64,000 nt of DNA, from positions 89,122-153,121 of the forward strand of contig JAKSYS010000056.1 in NCBI GenBank assembly GCA_022925895.1, written 5' to 3'. Positions within the stretch are counted from its first letter, which is position 1. Every line of letters starts with the position of its first letter. A program made the position numbers and the translations under genes. This DNA is from Fragilaria crotonensis. Its lineage: Eukaryota > Bacillariophyta > Fragilariophyceae > Fragilariales > Fragilariaceae. The notes beneath the pieces are model-generated. The model was not told the origin of the DNA, did no database searches, and was given only the letters and a program-made list of their open reading frames with translations. Shown here one piece after another: positions 1 to 9,819 of the stretch.

Positions 1-2515
1 GCACGAAGAAGCGTCATTGTCAAAGCGAGCATAGTCATGCTTCAGAATCCGACAAAGATCGCTTGATAGCTGAGTGAGCATTATGGGATCAAGTGACATA
101 CGACCTGGAATGGAACCATGTTGACCATTGTGTAGCAGATCAAGCGATAAGGCTCGGCGAACCAGACGATGCCCCCACTGAAGTTTTAAGAAAAAATTGA
201 AATCCGCCTCAAATAGATGCACAATTCGAAGCCGATTAATGCGTGGCCTACCCACATCCTTTTCAATTAATACATTGACAGCCTGACTCCATCTCGGAAT
301 AGAAATCCCGCTGCCAATCGCTATGTTCATGAATTTTACGAAACAGTCCAATAGGACTGGATGTTGTATTTCGGACTTATATAATCCCAGATGGCGTCCC
401 GACGGTGAAGTGGATGTTGTTTCGCGCCAGGATTGAAAGCCTTTTCGAACATCGTCATGGCTGATTGCAGTCTCGATATATCCCTTTACCTTAACCGAGG
501 GGGGGGAATTGTAAAAGATGCGAGAAACTCGCGTAGTGCCTGATCCTCATGTGACCATTCACATGGTGGCATACCGTCGAGTATCTTGTCGGATGCCAGA
601 GATAATCCCGAAAATGTGATGGCGTCGTACAATAGACCATTGCCAAACGGTGATTCACTTGCTGCCCTGAATGAGTCTCTATTGTACTTCAGAAGATGCG
701 CTTCCATTTGGGACCTTTCGATCACCGTGTCCCAGAGGACATCGGATGGATCTTGAGTTTGAAGAATGTGATAAGCACTTGATGCCTCTTCCCATCTTGA
801 TCGAGAGCCGAGGATCCCGATGGAACCAAGATTTTGAGAGACTAGATGCTGTAAATGGTTTAACCGTGCGACGGATTTCGCGAAATTTATTCCGAACCGT
901 TTCGCCGTCGATTGTCCTCCGAACGATTTTGCTTTGTGTCGAGACGCTGTCATAGTTGCAGGATTGGTGTCTGTTTCATACCTGACAATCAAATCTTCGT
1001 AGCATTTCAGCCGCATTGGCGTGGCATCAGCTTGACATTTGTAAAACTCTGACGACGCTTTATTAAACTGCGCACGGACTTCTTCGAGAGGTAGTTCCTC
1101 ATTGAGAAAGGGAAGAAAAAGTTTTGATCGTGCTGTCGGAGCTGACCTTGCCATCGTGTGAATGTTGCAGAGTAATTTTTCCTTCTTGAAGTTCTCGTAA
1201 TCGAAGCTTCCAATATAAACGAGTAAATGCTTTGTTGCGGAGGATCGGGGACCAACGACATTTTTTGGAGGTCGTTTTAAAACATTCTCCGCTGCCTTCA
1301 TTGCTCTGCCCTTGTCGTTATCCCATCCAATTAGTCTAGCGCGAATATCATCCTGCGACATGGAATGGTAATTATTGTGCAGGTCGTTTATTCGCTCTAC
1401 CATACGGTGTGCGGTGTAATACTCCACGACTTTGTCATTGTATTTCGCGACAAGTTCTGGATTGCCTGTATGCACCGTGCGAGACGAGGGTGGAGATATT
1501 GCCGAAGACCTCTAAAAAAAATCCAGCTTGAGATCCACGTAAAGACCGCGATGGTCTGACTGTGGGCCCTCGTTATACGATAATGTTCCTGATCTTTCCA
1601 GGAATTGTCGTGCATGATGACAGCCCAGGATGAAGTCAATTCGATGAGATTCAGCTCCAATGTATGTTGACTCCGCCGGATTGTTGGCATGAAGATCGAA
1701 AAGTGTGCAGTGATCAAGAAAGTCAGCAAAGTGAGTATCGGATTGCAGAGTGGAATTAACGTCCATCATGACTATGATCGCATGGCCCTGTTCTTGAAGT
1801 TGAAGTACTTGTTGTTGAAGATCGCGAAGGAAAAGTCTTCTGGGATTGACTGATTGCTTGGTGGACAAGTGGAAATAATTATATTCTCTGGCAAAGGAAC
1901 TGCCGAGCGGCGCGGAGCGAATGGACCCTGAACAGACGCGATAAGCTGTAATCACGGTAAGTTTTTGTGCCTAAAATGTAAGTGTCCCCCAGCTTGATAC
2001 GTCTCTGAAGAAGGTATCGGATCAATATCTTTGGATGGTGAACCGAAAACAGTTTTGCTCTGCCTGTGAAACCTGCGTACCACGTTGTTGAAATCATCCC
2101 GTAGATGAAGATGTTGCCAGCACGTGTTGCTCTCAGCAAGACCAGCAACATCGACATGGAGTGATTGAAGTGAGTTCATAAAATACCTGTAGTCGTCGCT
2201 ACCCAGAGAGGAACTTAAACCGTGTACGTTTTGGAAGAAGAGTCGCACGGTATTGTTGGATTTTTGAATGATGGCATCTCCATATGACTTTGACGCAAAG
2301 GAATCTAAGGGATTGTGGCGAATGCGGCGTCCAGGGCGATTAGGAATGGACATGAAATGGCCAATTGGAAGAAGGGGAATGGATGAATCGATGGGAAGAT
2401 TGCGATAACTAAAAGACTTGGAAGACGTAGAATTTTCTGAAACATGGGTTCCCCGCGGTCGATTTCGTGTTGCAGAAATCGTCCGCAGCTCACTGTTGTC
2501 CAATGGGAAACTCAT
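1..2515 (-). pseudogene. LINE ORF: endonuclease/reverse transcriptase (broken, partial)
   Basis: The start at 2515 overlaps the stop of the upstream ORF as ATGA. The first part (2515-1952) has endonuclease/exonuclease/phosphatase motifs FFQNVHGL and GLAESNTCW. The second part (1955-1512) has MMDVNSTL, RIDFILG and the terminal SDHRGLYVDL, which are metal- and phosphate-binding motifs of this fold. The parts are joined by a frameshift at about 1952, and the stretch between YQAGG and TAYRVC is shorter than I would expect, suggesting a small deletion. A TAG interrupts the frame at 1512-1514, directly after a T run. At 486 the frame shifts in a G run. Past it, the minus strand from about 490 to 1 reads GRHLGLYKSEIQHP, WSQAVNVLIEKDVGRPR and DYARFDNDASSC, which I take to be the RT fingers and motif A. 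The palm continues outside the window. Confidence 0.85.
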
Positions 2516-4647
2516 GTCGCGTCCCCTCCGCCTTGAGAGCTATGTTCTTTGTATCGACTCTCAAGGTCGGTGGTGATCTCATCCATATCTGTTGATGGTG
2601 AAGATTCGGCGTTGTCGTCTGGTGGCAATGGTGTATGTACGGCCTGGGAGAAAGGATGCAAGTTGTCCAGATTGGGATCATCGGACATCTCATCAATCGT
2701 GGTGACCATGATTGTAGGTTGTAAAACTCCGTCGACGGATCCGTTGCTGTCGTCTTTGTCGTGGCTCATGCCGATGTCCTCCATGTCGTCTTTGTGGAAA
2801 CCAGCTCGATACTTCTTTTTGATGGGTGACGAGAAGGACTCCCTATCCAGCTGACGATTTGATGAATCCGACGGGGACGGAAAGGACTGTTGGTTGGTAT
2901 TTGCCACGGTTGCGGTGGAGTTGGTGTCATTGAGCAATGGTGAAATGCCAAGTGCTTGACCGGTGTTCATGTTTGTTATAGCGATCATGTCCATTAGAGC
3001 CGATAGTTTGTCGCTGAGTTTGTTCATAGTTCCGCCGACTCCGGCTTGTGTTTCCATAACATTCATGAGATTGCCTTGCATAGTGTCGAACCTGTGATCC
3101 ATATCGTCAAATCTTGTAAATTGTCGTTCCATGCGTTCCAGTCGCTCCGTATTGATACGATCCTTCCGATCAAATTCCTTCTGTTGACGTTGGATTCGAG
3201 CTTCTATTTCTTGGAATCGGGCTGTGGATGTTGACATTGAAGACAATCGGGAAGTGGCAGAATTGTTCGAGTCAGTTGATGCTGTTGTCTGTGCTGTGGA
3301 ACGCAGACCATATTGTTCCCGAAGTGAATCCAATGATGTCGGTGGAGCCTTTGACTTAGCCATTTCTTTCTGTTCCGTGGAAATTTTAGAACCTCCTGTT
3401 TCAGAGGATGAATCGTTTGTTGTAGATACAGGTTGGTCGGCTGCTCCGCGGGTGTCAGAGAAGAATCAGCTTTCGATCCTGATTCTGCAAATGACTCGTC
3501 GCCTTGAACTGATGTTTGCTTCCACGATTCCGTTGAAGAGAATAATTTGTCAATAGAAGACAAATTTTCATTTACTTTAGAGAACACATGTATAACTGAT
3601 GGAGGAGGACCGATTGCTTCTCTGAACCGTTCTTCTCTGATCGAGAAAGGAAAGACTCGGCGACGGTACTCTTCAAACGCTTGACGAACAATGACTTCGT
3701 GCTGAGGAGCCATGAGTAGGAAAGATTTTTGATCGTAGCCTCCATTAACGACATCGACATGTGCTGATTCGTTTCCGTCGGCAGATAGGATGGATGCGGC
3801 CCAGTCTCTTGTGGTTCTCTCCATTGTTGTGCCATCCGGGAAAACTCTGTCCTCATGGTGTCTAAATTGTTAATCAGTGGAGACAATTGGATATATCTGA
3901 AGGACTTGATATAAGAGTCGTGCTTGTCAAATAAATTCATTGCCTCGGCCGTCGTCATTTTCGCGAACGCAAATCTCGGAATGTAAACTCCAGCTCCAGA
4001 TCCGTCCAGTGCAGAAAGTAGCGTCTGGCTCAAAGAATGAACGTGGTTTTCCACATTGTACCACCAGATGATTGATGTCCTGATCAAATGGAGTTCGTCG
4101 ATGAAGGAAAATGTCGAAAAAGGAGTCGTGGCGGGAAGCTTGCTGCGTAAGCTTTGGAGGAAACGTGTGCGATGAGTTGTGCGAGGAGCTTTGAGAAGTA
4201 TATAACCCGAAATGACCTGATCGCCGCTGGTGCTTTTGGAGTTTGAAAACATCACTGAGACTTTGTTCCTTGTGAGTGCTTCCTGCACTCTCGACTGGTT
4301 TTCCAATAGAAAGACGGTTTATCAGTGAATCCGAACCGAAGCGCAATAATGATTTGCGATTGGGACGGTAGAACCGATAGGGAAGGAGCAATGTACGATC
4401 GGACTTCCTCTGGCGTCATTTTTGATAAGGAGTTGTAATTGTCAGTTCCTTCGTCTTTCCACAGGTATAGAAGGCCATCCTCGTCTCGGAAGATATCGTT
4501 GAGAAGCGAGTGGATTGCAACGGATAATTTCTGCGATTGCTGAGATAAGGCAAGCGAGACGACGTCTGCCGTCGTTTTCCAACGAAGCGAGATACGAATG
4601 GTGCCATCATTAATAGGAATGTTCGAGTTTGGAATCAGCGCCGACAT
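2512..4647 (-). pseudogene. LINE Gag-like ORF with coiled coil (frameshifted)
   Basis: This ORF starts at 4647 inside the last codons of the preceding ORF (13-base overlap) and ends at 2512 with TGA overlapping the next ATG. Its sequence is spread over several frames: 4647-4252, 4306-3572, 3824-3204 and 3363-2512. The joins near 4300, 3760 and 3400 look like single-base shifts because similar residues resume in the new frame. The middle carries ISGYILLKAPRTTHRTRFLQ, reminiscent of Gag-like ORFs of diatom mobile elements (from memory). The C-terminal third has long heptad-like charged helices (about 3230-3040, IEARIQRQQKEFDRKDRI) followed by a Ser/Thr/Asp-rich tail. The expected role is RNA binding and particle assembly, inferred from position only. 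No zinc knuckle was seen. Confidence 0.6.
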
Positions 4648-5498
4648 TTTCCATCCGCGGACGATGTAGTAGAATTCGACTCCTTGTTCTTTTCTTCATG
4701 ACCTTGTGGGTGGCTTTTTGGTGGCGGGTTGTTGATCTGTGGGTGTGGTTTGGTTACTGGTGGGAGCGGAGTTGTGTGGGACTTTGGAGTGGGCGTTTGA
4801 AGTGTTTGTGCTTCTGGGACTCCTGGAATTTCCACATCCATCGGTTCGTCGTCTAGTTCTTCTGGAATTGGGGGGGTAGTGAATGCAAGTTGTTGTTTGA
4901 AGAGGTCTGTTGTCTTAAGAGCGATTGACATCTTCTTTGGCCCAGAGGATGTTTTCCTGGCGATCTGGGTACGACGCTTTGCCTTCGCGGATCCGATGAC
5001 CTTGTTCCATGAGTAGATATTGTTTGCACGCTTTGCCCACGCCTCGAAACCGACTGTGATCGTGTCCACTGGGAGAACTTTATCGGTGTGAGTGGATAAG
5101 TAGGGAAGAGAGAAACTGTTTGCCCAGTCGTGAAGTTTCTTTGGAACATCGAGTTTACGGTCAATGTAGTACATATAACGATACCAAACAACTAAGTGAA
5201 GTTGAAGTTGATCGTTATCGAAATTGTTCCAAAGTGCTTCGAAGTTGGGAAAAGACACAATGTTTTGCCCAAGAGTTGAAAACCTATGCCAGACAGTTGG
5301 AGTGGTATCGTTGCGTTGGACTGTTTCCTCGTAGATGCGTTTGACGCGATCGTTCTGCGTCTCAGACAAGTGCTCAGGAGGAATGTCGGTATCGGGGAAA
5401 TCCTTCCAGTCCTTCAGATGAAAACCAAAGTAGTTGTCAGTGTCAGGAGGGAGGGACGTGAGGAGGGTTTGGGACGGATGAGCCGCTGCTTCGGTCAT
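4635..5498 (-). CDS. LINE first ORF, unknown function
   Basis: This is the most 5' ORF of the LINE. The frame is open from 5642, but I prefer the ATG at 5498 (MTEAAAHPSQ), giving 287 residues, because the residues upstream look like antisense of the neighbouring plus-strand gene. The first half is mixed and tryptophan/tyrosine-rich (WYRYMYYIDRKLDVPKKLH). The second half is basic, then Pro/Thr/Lys-rich and disordered (PPPKSHPQGHEEKNKESN). No known domain was recognised. It ends in TGA 13 bases inside the following ORF, so translation of the next ORF could be coupled to its termination. A role in the retrotransposon is inferred only from order and overlap. Confidence 0.55.
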   Translation of the reverse strand: MTEAAAHPSQTLLTSLPPDTDNYFGFHLKDWKDFPDTDIPPEHLSETQNDRVKRIYEETVQRNDTTPTVWHRFSTLGQNIVSFPNFEALWNNFDNDQLQLHLVVWYRYMYYIDRKLDVPKKLHDWANSFSLPYLSTHTDKVLPVDTITVGFEAWAKRANNIYSWNKVIGSAKAKRRTQIARKTSSGPKKMSIALKTTDLFKQQLAFTTPPIPEELDDEPMDVEIPGVPEAQTLQTPTPKSHTTPLPPVTKPHPQINNPPPKSHPQGHEEKNKESNSTTSSADGKCRR

Positions 5499-5609
5499 GG
5501 TGGTGACGCACGGGACGGCTTCGGTGGTTTTTGTACTGCAAAACGGGCGACGGACAGACTGGTGTTTCAAATTCTTAATACTAGAAATTGTGTCATATTC
5601 TTCCTCTAC

Positions 5610-6059
5610 ATGTTCACCATGATGAACAAGGAATCTGATCAAGACTGCAAGAAAATCTTGGGTATCACATCACTCAAAATGGTTGATGTCAATGTGACAT
5701 GGCTCAACCCTGCACTCTACGTGTTGATCACCTTCCCACTTTACGCTTTTTGGATTTGGCTTCAAGTCACGTTCCTCACACTCGCATGCTCGTCCAAATG
5801 CACCTTTGATGCTGAAATATTTTACAACCACTACGTCAGCATCGTCTCCTGCCTTTGGGCGATTCCTGGACTTCTCAATATGTATGTATGGTCCACAAGC
5901 GGAATGGAAGGCAACGTCATGGGTTTTATCTTCGCTCTCCCTTTGCTGATTGCGACATTGGCCTACATTATCAGGTGGATCATTGCCCTGGTCGCTTCCA
6001 CTGTGCTCGCAGTGCACCGTTGCGAGCGTGACAGCGTTGAATATTCATGTCAAATTTAG
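5610..6059 (+). CDS. Small multi-pass membrane protein, unknown
   Basis: ORF of 149 residues starting at the ATG of MFTMMNKESD. Upstream of it the same frame is only antisense to the LINE, so that extension is not believed. Three hydrophobic stretches are visible: LYVLITFPLYAFWIWLQVTF (about residues 35-55), HYVSIVSCLWAIPGLLNMYV (about 75-95) and a long one from VMGFIFALPL to VASTVLAV (about 105-135). A CSSKC motif lies between the first two. The tail is short and polar. I do not recognise the family. The start codon lies within about 100 bases of the LINE 5' end, so the gene may have lost its own promoter or N-terminal exons to that insertion. Confidence 0.55.
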   Translation: MFTMMNKESDQDCKKILGITSLKMVDVNVTWLNPALYVLITFPLYAFWIWLQVTFLTLACSSKCTFDAEIFYNHYVSIVSCLWAIPGLLNMYVWSTSGMEGNVMGFIFALPLLIATLAYIIRWIIALVASTVLAVHRCERDSVEYSCQI

Positions 6060-6315
6060 TAATAGCGGCATACTCCTATAAGTCCTACTCACGGTTTGGA
6101 ACCATTCTGCCGTACAGAAATGATCAGCGCAACTGTTTGCCATTACTTGATTACCAGTGTGGCTAAATCGTAACTGCTGAATTAGAAGAATTGTGGGGAG
6201 TCACATAGAGCAGATACAGAGGTACAGTAGCCCATCCATCGCCAAGGTCAAGACAGGTCAAATAGATATTGTTCCCCGTCATTCACAGTGATGTTTAAGA
6301 CCTACTCGTTGGCGA

Positions 6316-7872
6316 TTACTCATTCGGCTTCAGGGTGCTGCTACGGTTTCGACAACAGGAATCGTGCTGTGTCACTCGATGATGACCTCCGCTTCCTGTT
6401 GGCATTCTATTCAACATTTCTTGTCGACGGCGCCTCTCTTGCGTAGCTTGTTTACGTTCAGCATCCTCCAAAAGCTTCTGCTCTTTCATCGCTTTCTCAC
6501 GTTCAACGTATTCCGGCAAAAGCCGCACAGCATCACCTTTGTTCAACTTACGACCAGCATCAAGTGCTGTTGCACCATCAGTACCTTGGAGATTTGCATT
6601 TACCTTGCTGTGCTTGAGAATTGCGCGGACAACATCCACATGGCCATTTTGACTTGCAATGTAAAGGGCTGTCATATCAATTCTGTTCTTGGCATTCACA
6701 TCGACATCGTCTCGTTTCAAGATAGCAAGAGCTATATCTGTAAGGCCCATCTTGCAAGCCCAGACAAGGGCTGTCCGGCGACCATTGTCCTTGGCATTCA
6801 CATCCACATTGTCTTGTTTCAGGATTTCAAGTGCTACATTTGAAAGTCTCTTCACGCAAGCCCAAGCAAGAGCTGTCCGACCACCATTATCCATGGCATT
6901 CACGTCTACATTGTCGCGTTTCAAGATGTCAAAAGCTACATCTGTAAAGCCCTTCTTGCAAGCCCAGATAATGGCTGTCCCTCCTTCAGTTTTGCATTCA
7001 CATCCGCATTGTCTCGTTTCAAGATCTCACGAGCTACATCTGAAAGCCCTCTTTGCACGCCCAGATAAGGGCTGTTCGACCGCCACTATCCTTGGCGTTA
7101 ACATCCGCATCGTCTCGTTTCAAGATCTCAAGCGCTACAGCTGAAAGACCCTTCTCGCATGCCCATATCAGGGCTGTCCGACCAACACTCTTGATATTCA
7201 GATCCACGTCGTCTCGTTTCAATATTTCAAGAGCCACATCTTTATGGCCATTAAAGGTGGCCCAAATCAGGGCGGTGTCGCCATTAAGATCTTCGGCATT
7301 CACGTTTGCTTCGGTTTTCAAGAGGTCACGAACGTTGTCAAGGCGGCCATTCTTGGCGTGAGTAATCAAGTCATGAATTCCCGCCATCAAACAAAATGCG
7401 TCGGGTATCATGGCATAATCACTCGAAAGAGTGCTGGATGAGCCCACGGTACCCTCTAAATGCACCCTCAAAAGACTTGCAATAGCAATGTGGCCCTTGG
7501 AACAAGCCATTCGATGGGCTGTTGAACCATCGGTACATTTGAGATTCGCATCCACCTTGTTGTTTTGGAGCAACAAGCGGACAACCTCCTCATGGTTCTT
7601 TTTACTCGCAATGTACAGGGCTGTCGAACCATCTGAACGTTGAGGTTCACATCCACCTTGTCGTTTTGGAGCAACTCGCGGACGACATTTGCACTGCCTA
7701 CTTGACTCGCAATGTAAAGTGCCGTTGTACCATCATCACGTTGAGCGTTCACATTGGCTCCTGCACGTAACAGGTCACGAACCTCCTCGAGATCACCATA
7801 AGAGGCATTTTCAATCAAACTCTGATCATTCTCACTCAACGATTTCTTCGTTTTCGACAAGAAAAATCTCAT
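6316..7872 (-). pseudogene. Ankyrin-repeat protein gene with three frameshifts
   Basis: Ankyrin repeats of about 33 residues run through three frames. The start is MRFFLSKTKKSLSENDQSLI at 7872, then NASYGDLEEVRDLLRAGANV and TALYIASQVGSANVVRELLQ. The frame shifts near 7640, 7055 and 6990, and the same repeat pattern resumes each time (RTALIWACEKGLSAVALEIL, DVDVNAKNRIDMTALYIASQ). At least ten repeats are recognisable. The C-terminus is a charged helix (EYVEREKAMKEQKLLEDAER). Ankyrin arrays bind partner proteins, and no enzymatic domain is attached. The central repeats are highly similar at DNA level (recurring GTCTCGTTTCAAGAT), suggesting recent internal duplication. The lesions are single-base and could be assembly errors; with them corrected the gene would encode roughly 500 residues. 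Confidence 0.75.
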
Positions 7873-8244
7873 GGCTTGGACTTTATTGCCAGAAGGTCAA
7901 TTTATGGTCAATAACAATGAATCAAATGAATGAAACCTTTTTGCGCGAATACAGCACATGATCGAGATTGGTTCCGACTGCCGAGAGTCCTGATTCCTGA
8001 TTCGTGTTGCCTGATGGTTTCATGAAAGATTTCTCGTCAACAGGAGCGTGGTAAGTCGTGTACATAACAAATAGTATGTAAGTCTGCATTCTTCGTACCA
8101 GTAGCCAGGAAGGTCCGGCCCATGCACGTTCCAGCCGTACCGTTAGGGGCAGTTGAGTTTGCGCGTCAGCCTTGCTCCGATTTGCATGATGCGAGAATTT
8201 TAGCAATCGTAATGATCCATCCGAGCCGGCAAGGTTGCTGCATC
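7873..8244. other. Intergenic spacer upstream of the ankyrin gene
   Basis: No convincing coding sequence on either strand. Short ORFs here lack any recognisable motif and their composition does not differ from non-coding DNA. It presumably contains the promoter of the minus-strand ankyrin gene. Confidence 0.5.
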
Positions 8245-8562
8245 GTAAGCAAATTTTTCTTGACAGTAAGCAAAATCAGTAAGCAAATTATGCCGGTAAG
8301 CAAATTTTGTAAGCAAATTTTTTCTGTAAGCAAATTTGATTTTCGTAAGCAAATTCTTCTTTGCTGTAAGTAAATTTTATTTAGGTGTTTGAAAATTGGT
8401 ATGTTTTTACGTAGAAAAGACAGTCCCCGTAAGCAAATTTAATCTCCCAGTAAGCAAATTTTGTAAGCAAATTTCTGCTTACAATAGATTTGCTTATGGT
8501 AAGCAAATTCCGTAAGCAATTTCATTCCGTAAGCAATTTTTTTTTCGCTGTAAGCAAATTTT
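8245..8562 (+). repeat. Dense array of GTAAGCAAATT motifs
   Basis: Fifteen direct copies of GTAAGCAA(A)T(T) or close variants begin at 8245, 8266, 8279, 8296, 8309, 8326, 8345, 8366, 8429, 8450, 8463, 8499, 8512, 8529 and 8550. Two inverted relatives lie near 8477 and 8488-8496. Spacings are 13, 17, 19 or 21 bases for most neighbours, with one gap of 63 and one of 36. The sequence between motifs is T-rich but not itself repeated. The spacing is not a multiple of three, so it is not a coding repeat, even though single copies read as VSKF. It may be a decayed minisatellite or a clustered protein-binding site. Confidence 0.85.
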
Positions 8563-9061
8563 CTTACAGACGTCAGCCGTGTCACCACCACGCCGGCACA
8601 TCCAATTTTGCGCAAGCCAGACATCGATCGGAACTTGTTTCCCTCCCGGCGGGCGCGCATACTTCCTTTATTCAGGACTTCGCCCGTATTGCCGGACCTT
8701 CCAGTAGGCTCTACCCCAGCACCATCCTACCTTCATTCTCCGACTCTTGCATCATATTTGCAGTTTAGTCCCAGCGTCCGAGCTCCGAGCATTTGATACA
8801 GAAGCAGGCTTGCTCCTTTTCATTCCCAGGACCTTGTCAATTCCCCGATACTATCATAGAGACCTACGTTCTACTCGCAATTCAATAGTGCTGAATTGTA
8901 GCAGGTACTGTACGAGTACTAATTTTACAGATTAAAGAGTACTAGACCTACAGTGAGCTTTTTTATACATATATATATACACAAAATATATACAGAACAA
9001 TCGTACAGCGTCTGGAATCGTGAATTCTGGAGGGCGTAAGTTCTGTTGAGCAGCTTGTTCG
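8563..9061. other. Intergenic spacer, nothing recognised
   Basis: Short ORFs only, with no motif I recognise. A TA-rich run (ATATATATATACACAAAATA) near 8970 is the only local feature. The right end abuts the terminal repeat of the tyrosine-recombinase element. Confidence 0.4.
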
Positions 9062-9270
9062 TGGCGGGATGCGTAGCCTTTCCCGCCTCAGTGGCGGTCG
9101 ACTACCTAACGGGGTTTGTAGGAGTAGGATGAGGTACCGCCACAGTGTCCAGTACAATAATAGTGCAATAGTATGGAATGGTGTTGGTGGCATCTTTACT
9201 AAGAATTACCACGCCATCCATCCTGTAGGACGGTAGCACTAGTAGTATAGTGCCTATCGTACTCGTTCGG
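9062..9270 (-). repeat. Split direct repeat B2, 3' end of the element
   Basis: Second copy of the B block, from GGCGGGATGCG to ACTCGTTCGG. It is the outermost left segment of the element. Confidence 0.92.
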
Positions 9271-9284
9271 AGGGGGCGGGCGGG

Positions 9285-9554
9285 TAAATTAAGCTGTAGT
9301 AACTTGTGCAGCTACTAGTCCTTCACTCTTCGCACTCCGTGGGCAACCTGTCTCGTAGCAGGTTCCTCGATCGCCGTGCGAGAGGTTTCTTGTTGCCGCA
9401 ACTTGGTTACAACTAACAATGAGGATTCGTCGCCAGGTCTCGTTTCAAGTGCCGAATTTTGGTGTCTACTTCCCGTGACGCGCCGAATCTGATTCTGACG
9501 CATCGTGGTGTGCGTGTGGCATCCCCGACCGTCCGTCTTCCCTGCCACTGACGG
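9285..9554 (-). repeat. Split direct repeat A2
   Basis: Second copy of the A block, placed between B1 and B2. It is separated from B2 by a 14-base G-rich spacer (9271-9284) that is absent from the other copies. Confidence 0.92.
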
Positions 9555-9759
9555 CGGGATGCGTAGCCTTTCCGCCTCAGTGGCGGTCGACTACCTAACG
9601 GGGTTTGTAGGAGTAGGATGAGGTACCGCCACAGTGTCCAGTACAATAATAGTGCAATAGTATGGAATGGTGTTGGTGGCATCTTTACTAAGAATTACCA
9701 CGCCATCCATCCTGTAGGACGGTAGCACTAGTAGTATAGTGCCTATCGTACTCGTTCGG
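9552..9759 (-). repeat. Split direct repeat B1
   Basis: About 208 bases matching 9062-9270 (B2) except for one C missing in the CCC run near 9571. It lies directly against A2, sharing the junction bases around GACGGCGGGAT. Confidence 0.93.
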
Positions 9760-9819
9760 CCCAAAGGGGGCCAAAGGCTGGAGTTGGGAGGGTGCCGAAG
9801 GCAGGGTGGGAGTCGGCGG

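Larger units (their letters stand above)
1..5600 (-). mobile_element. Non-LTR retrotransposon (LINE), 5' part, truncated by window edge
   Basis: Three successive minus-strand ORFs make up this copy: a basic/proline-rich ORF, a Gag-like ORF with a coiled coil, and an apurinic-type endonuclease joined to a reverse transcriptase. The RT runs off position 1, so the RNase H domain and 3' end are not visible here. Tails of what look like related LINEs (RNase H plus a CPCC zinc motif) occur at 17160-18704 and 22912-24090. Reading frames are broken by several single-base shifts and one in-frame stop, so this copy looks inactive unless the indels are assembly errors. The 5' boundary is estimated at 5500-5600 from the end of coding similarity; no target duplication can be tested because the other end is outside the window. 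Confidence 0.85.

Noticed and set aside
8245-8562. Possible CRISPR array or VSKF peptide repeat
   Set aside because: The repeat is only 11 bases, spacings are 13-21 and irregular, the DNA is eukaryotic, and spacings are not multiples of three.
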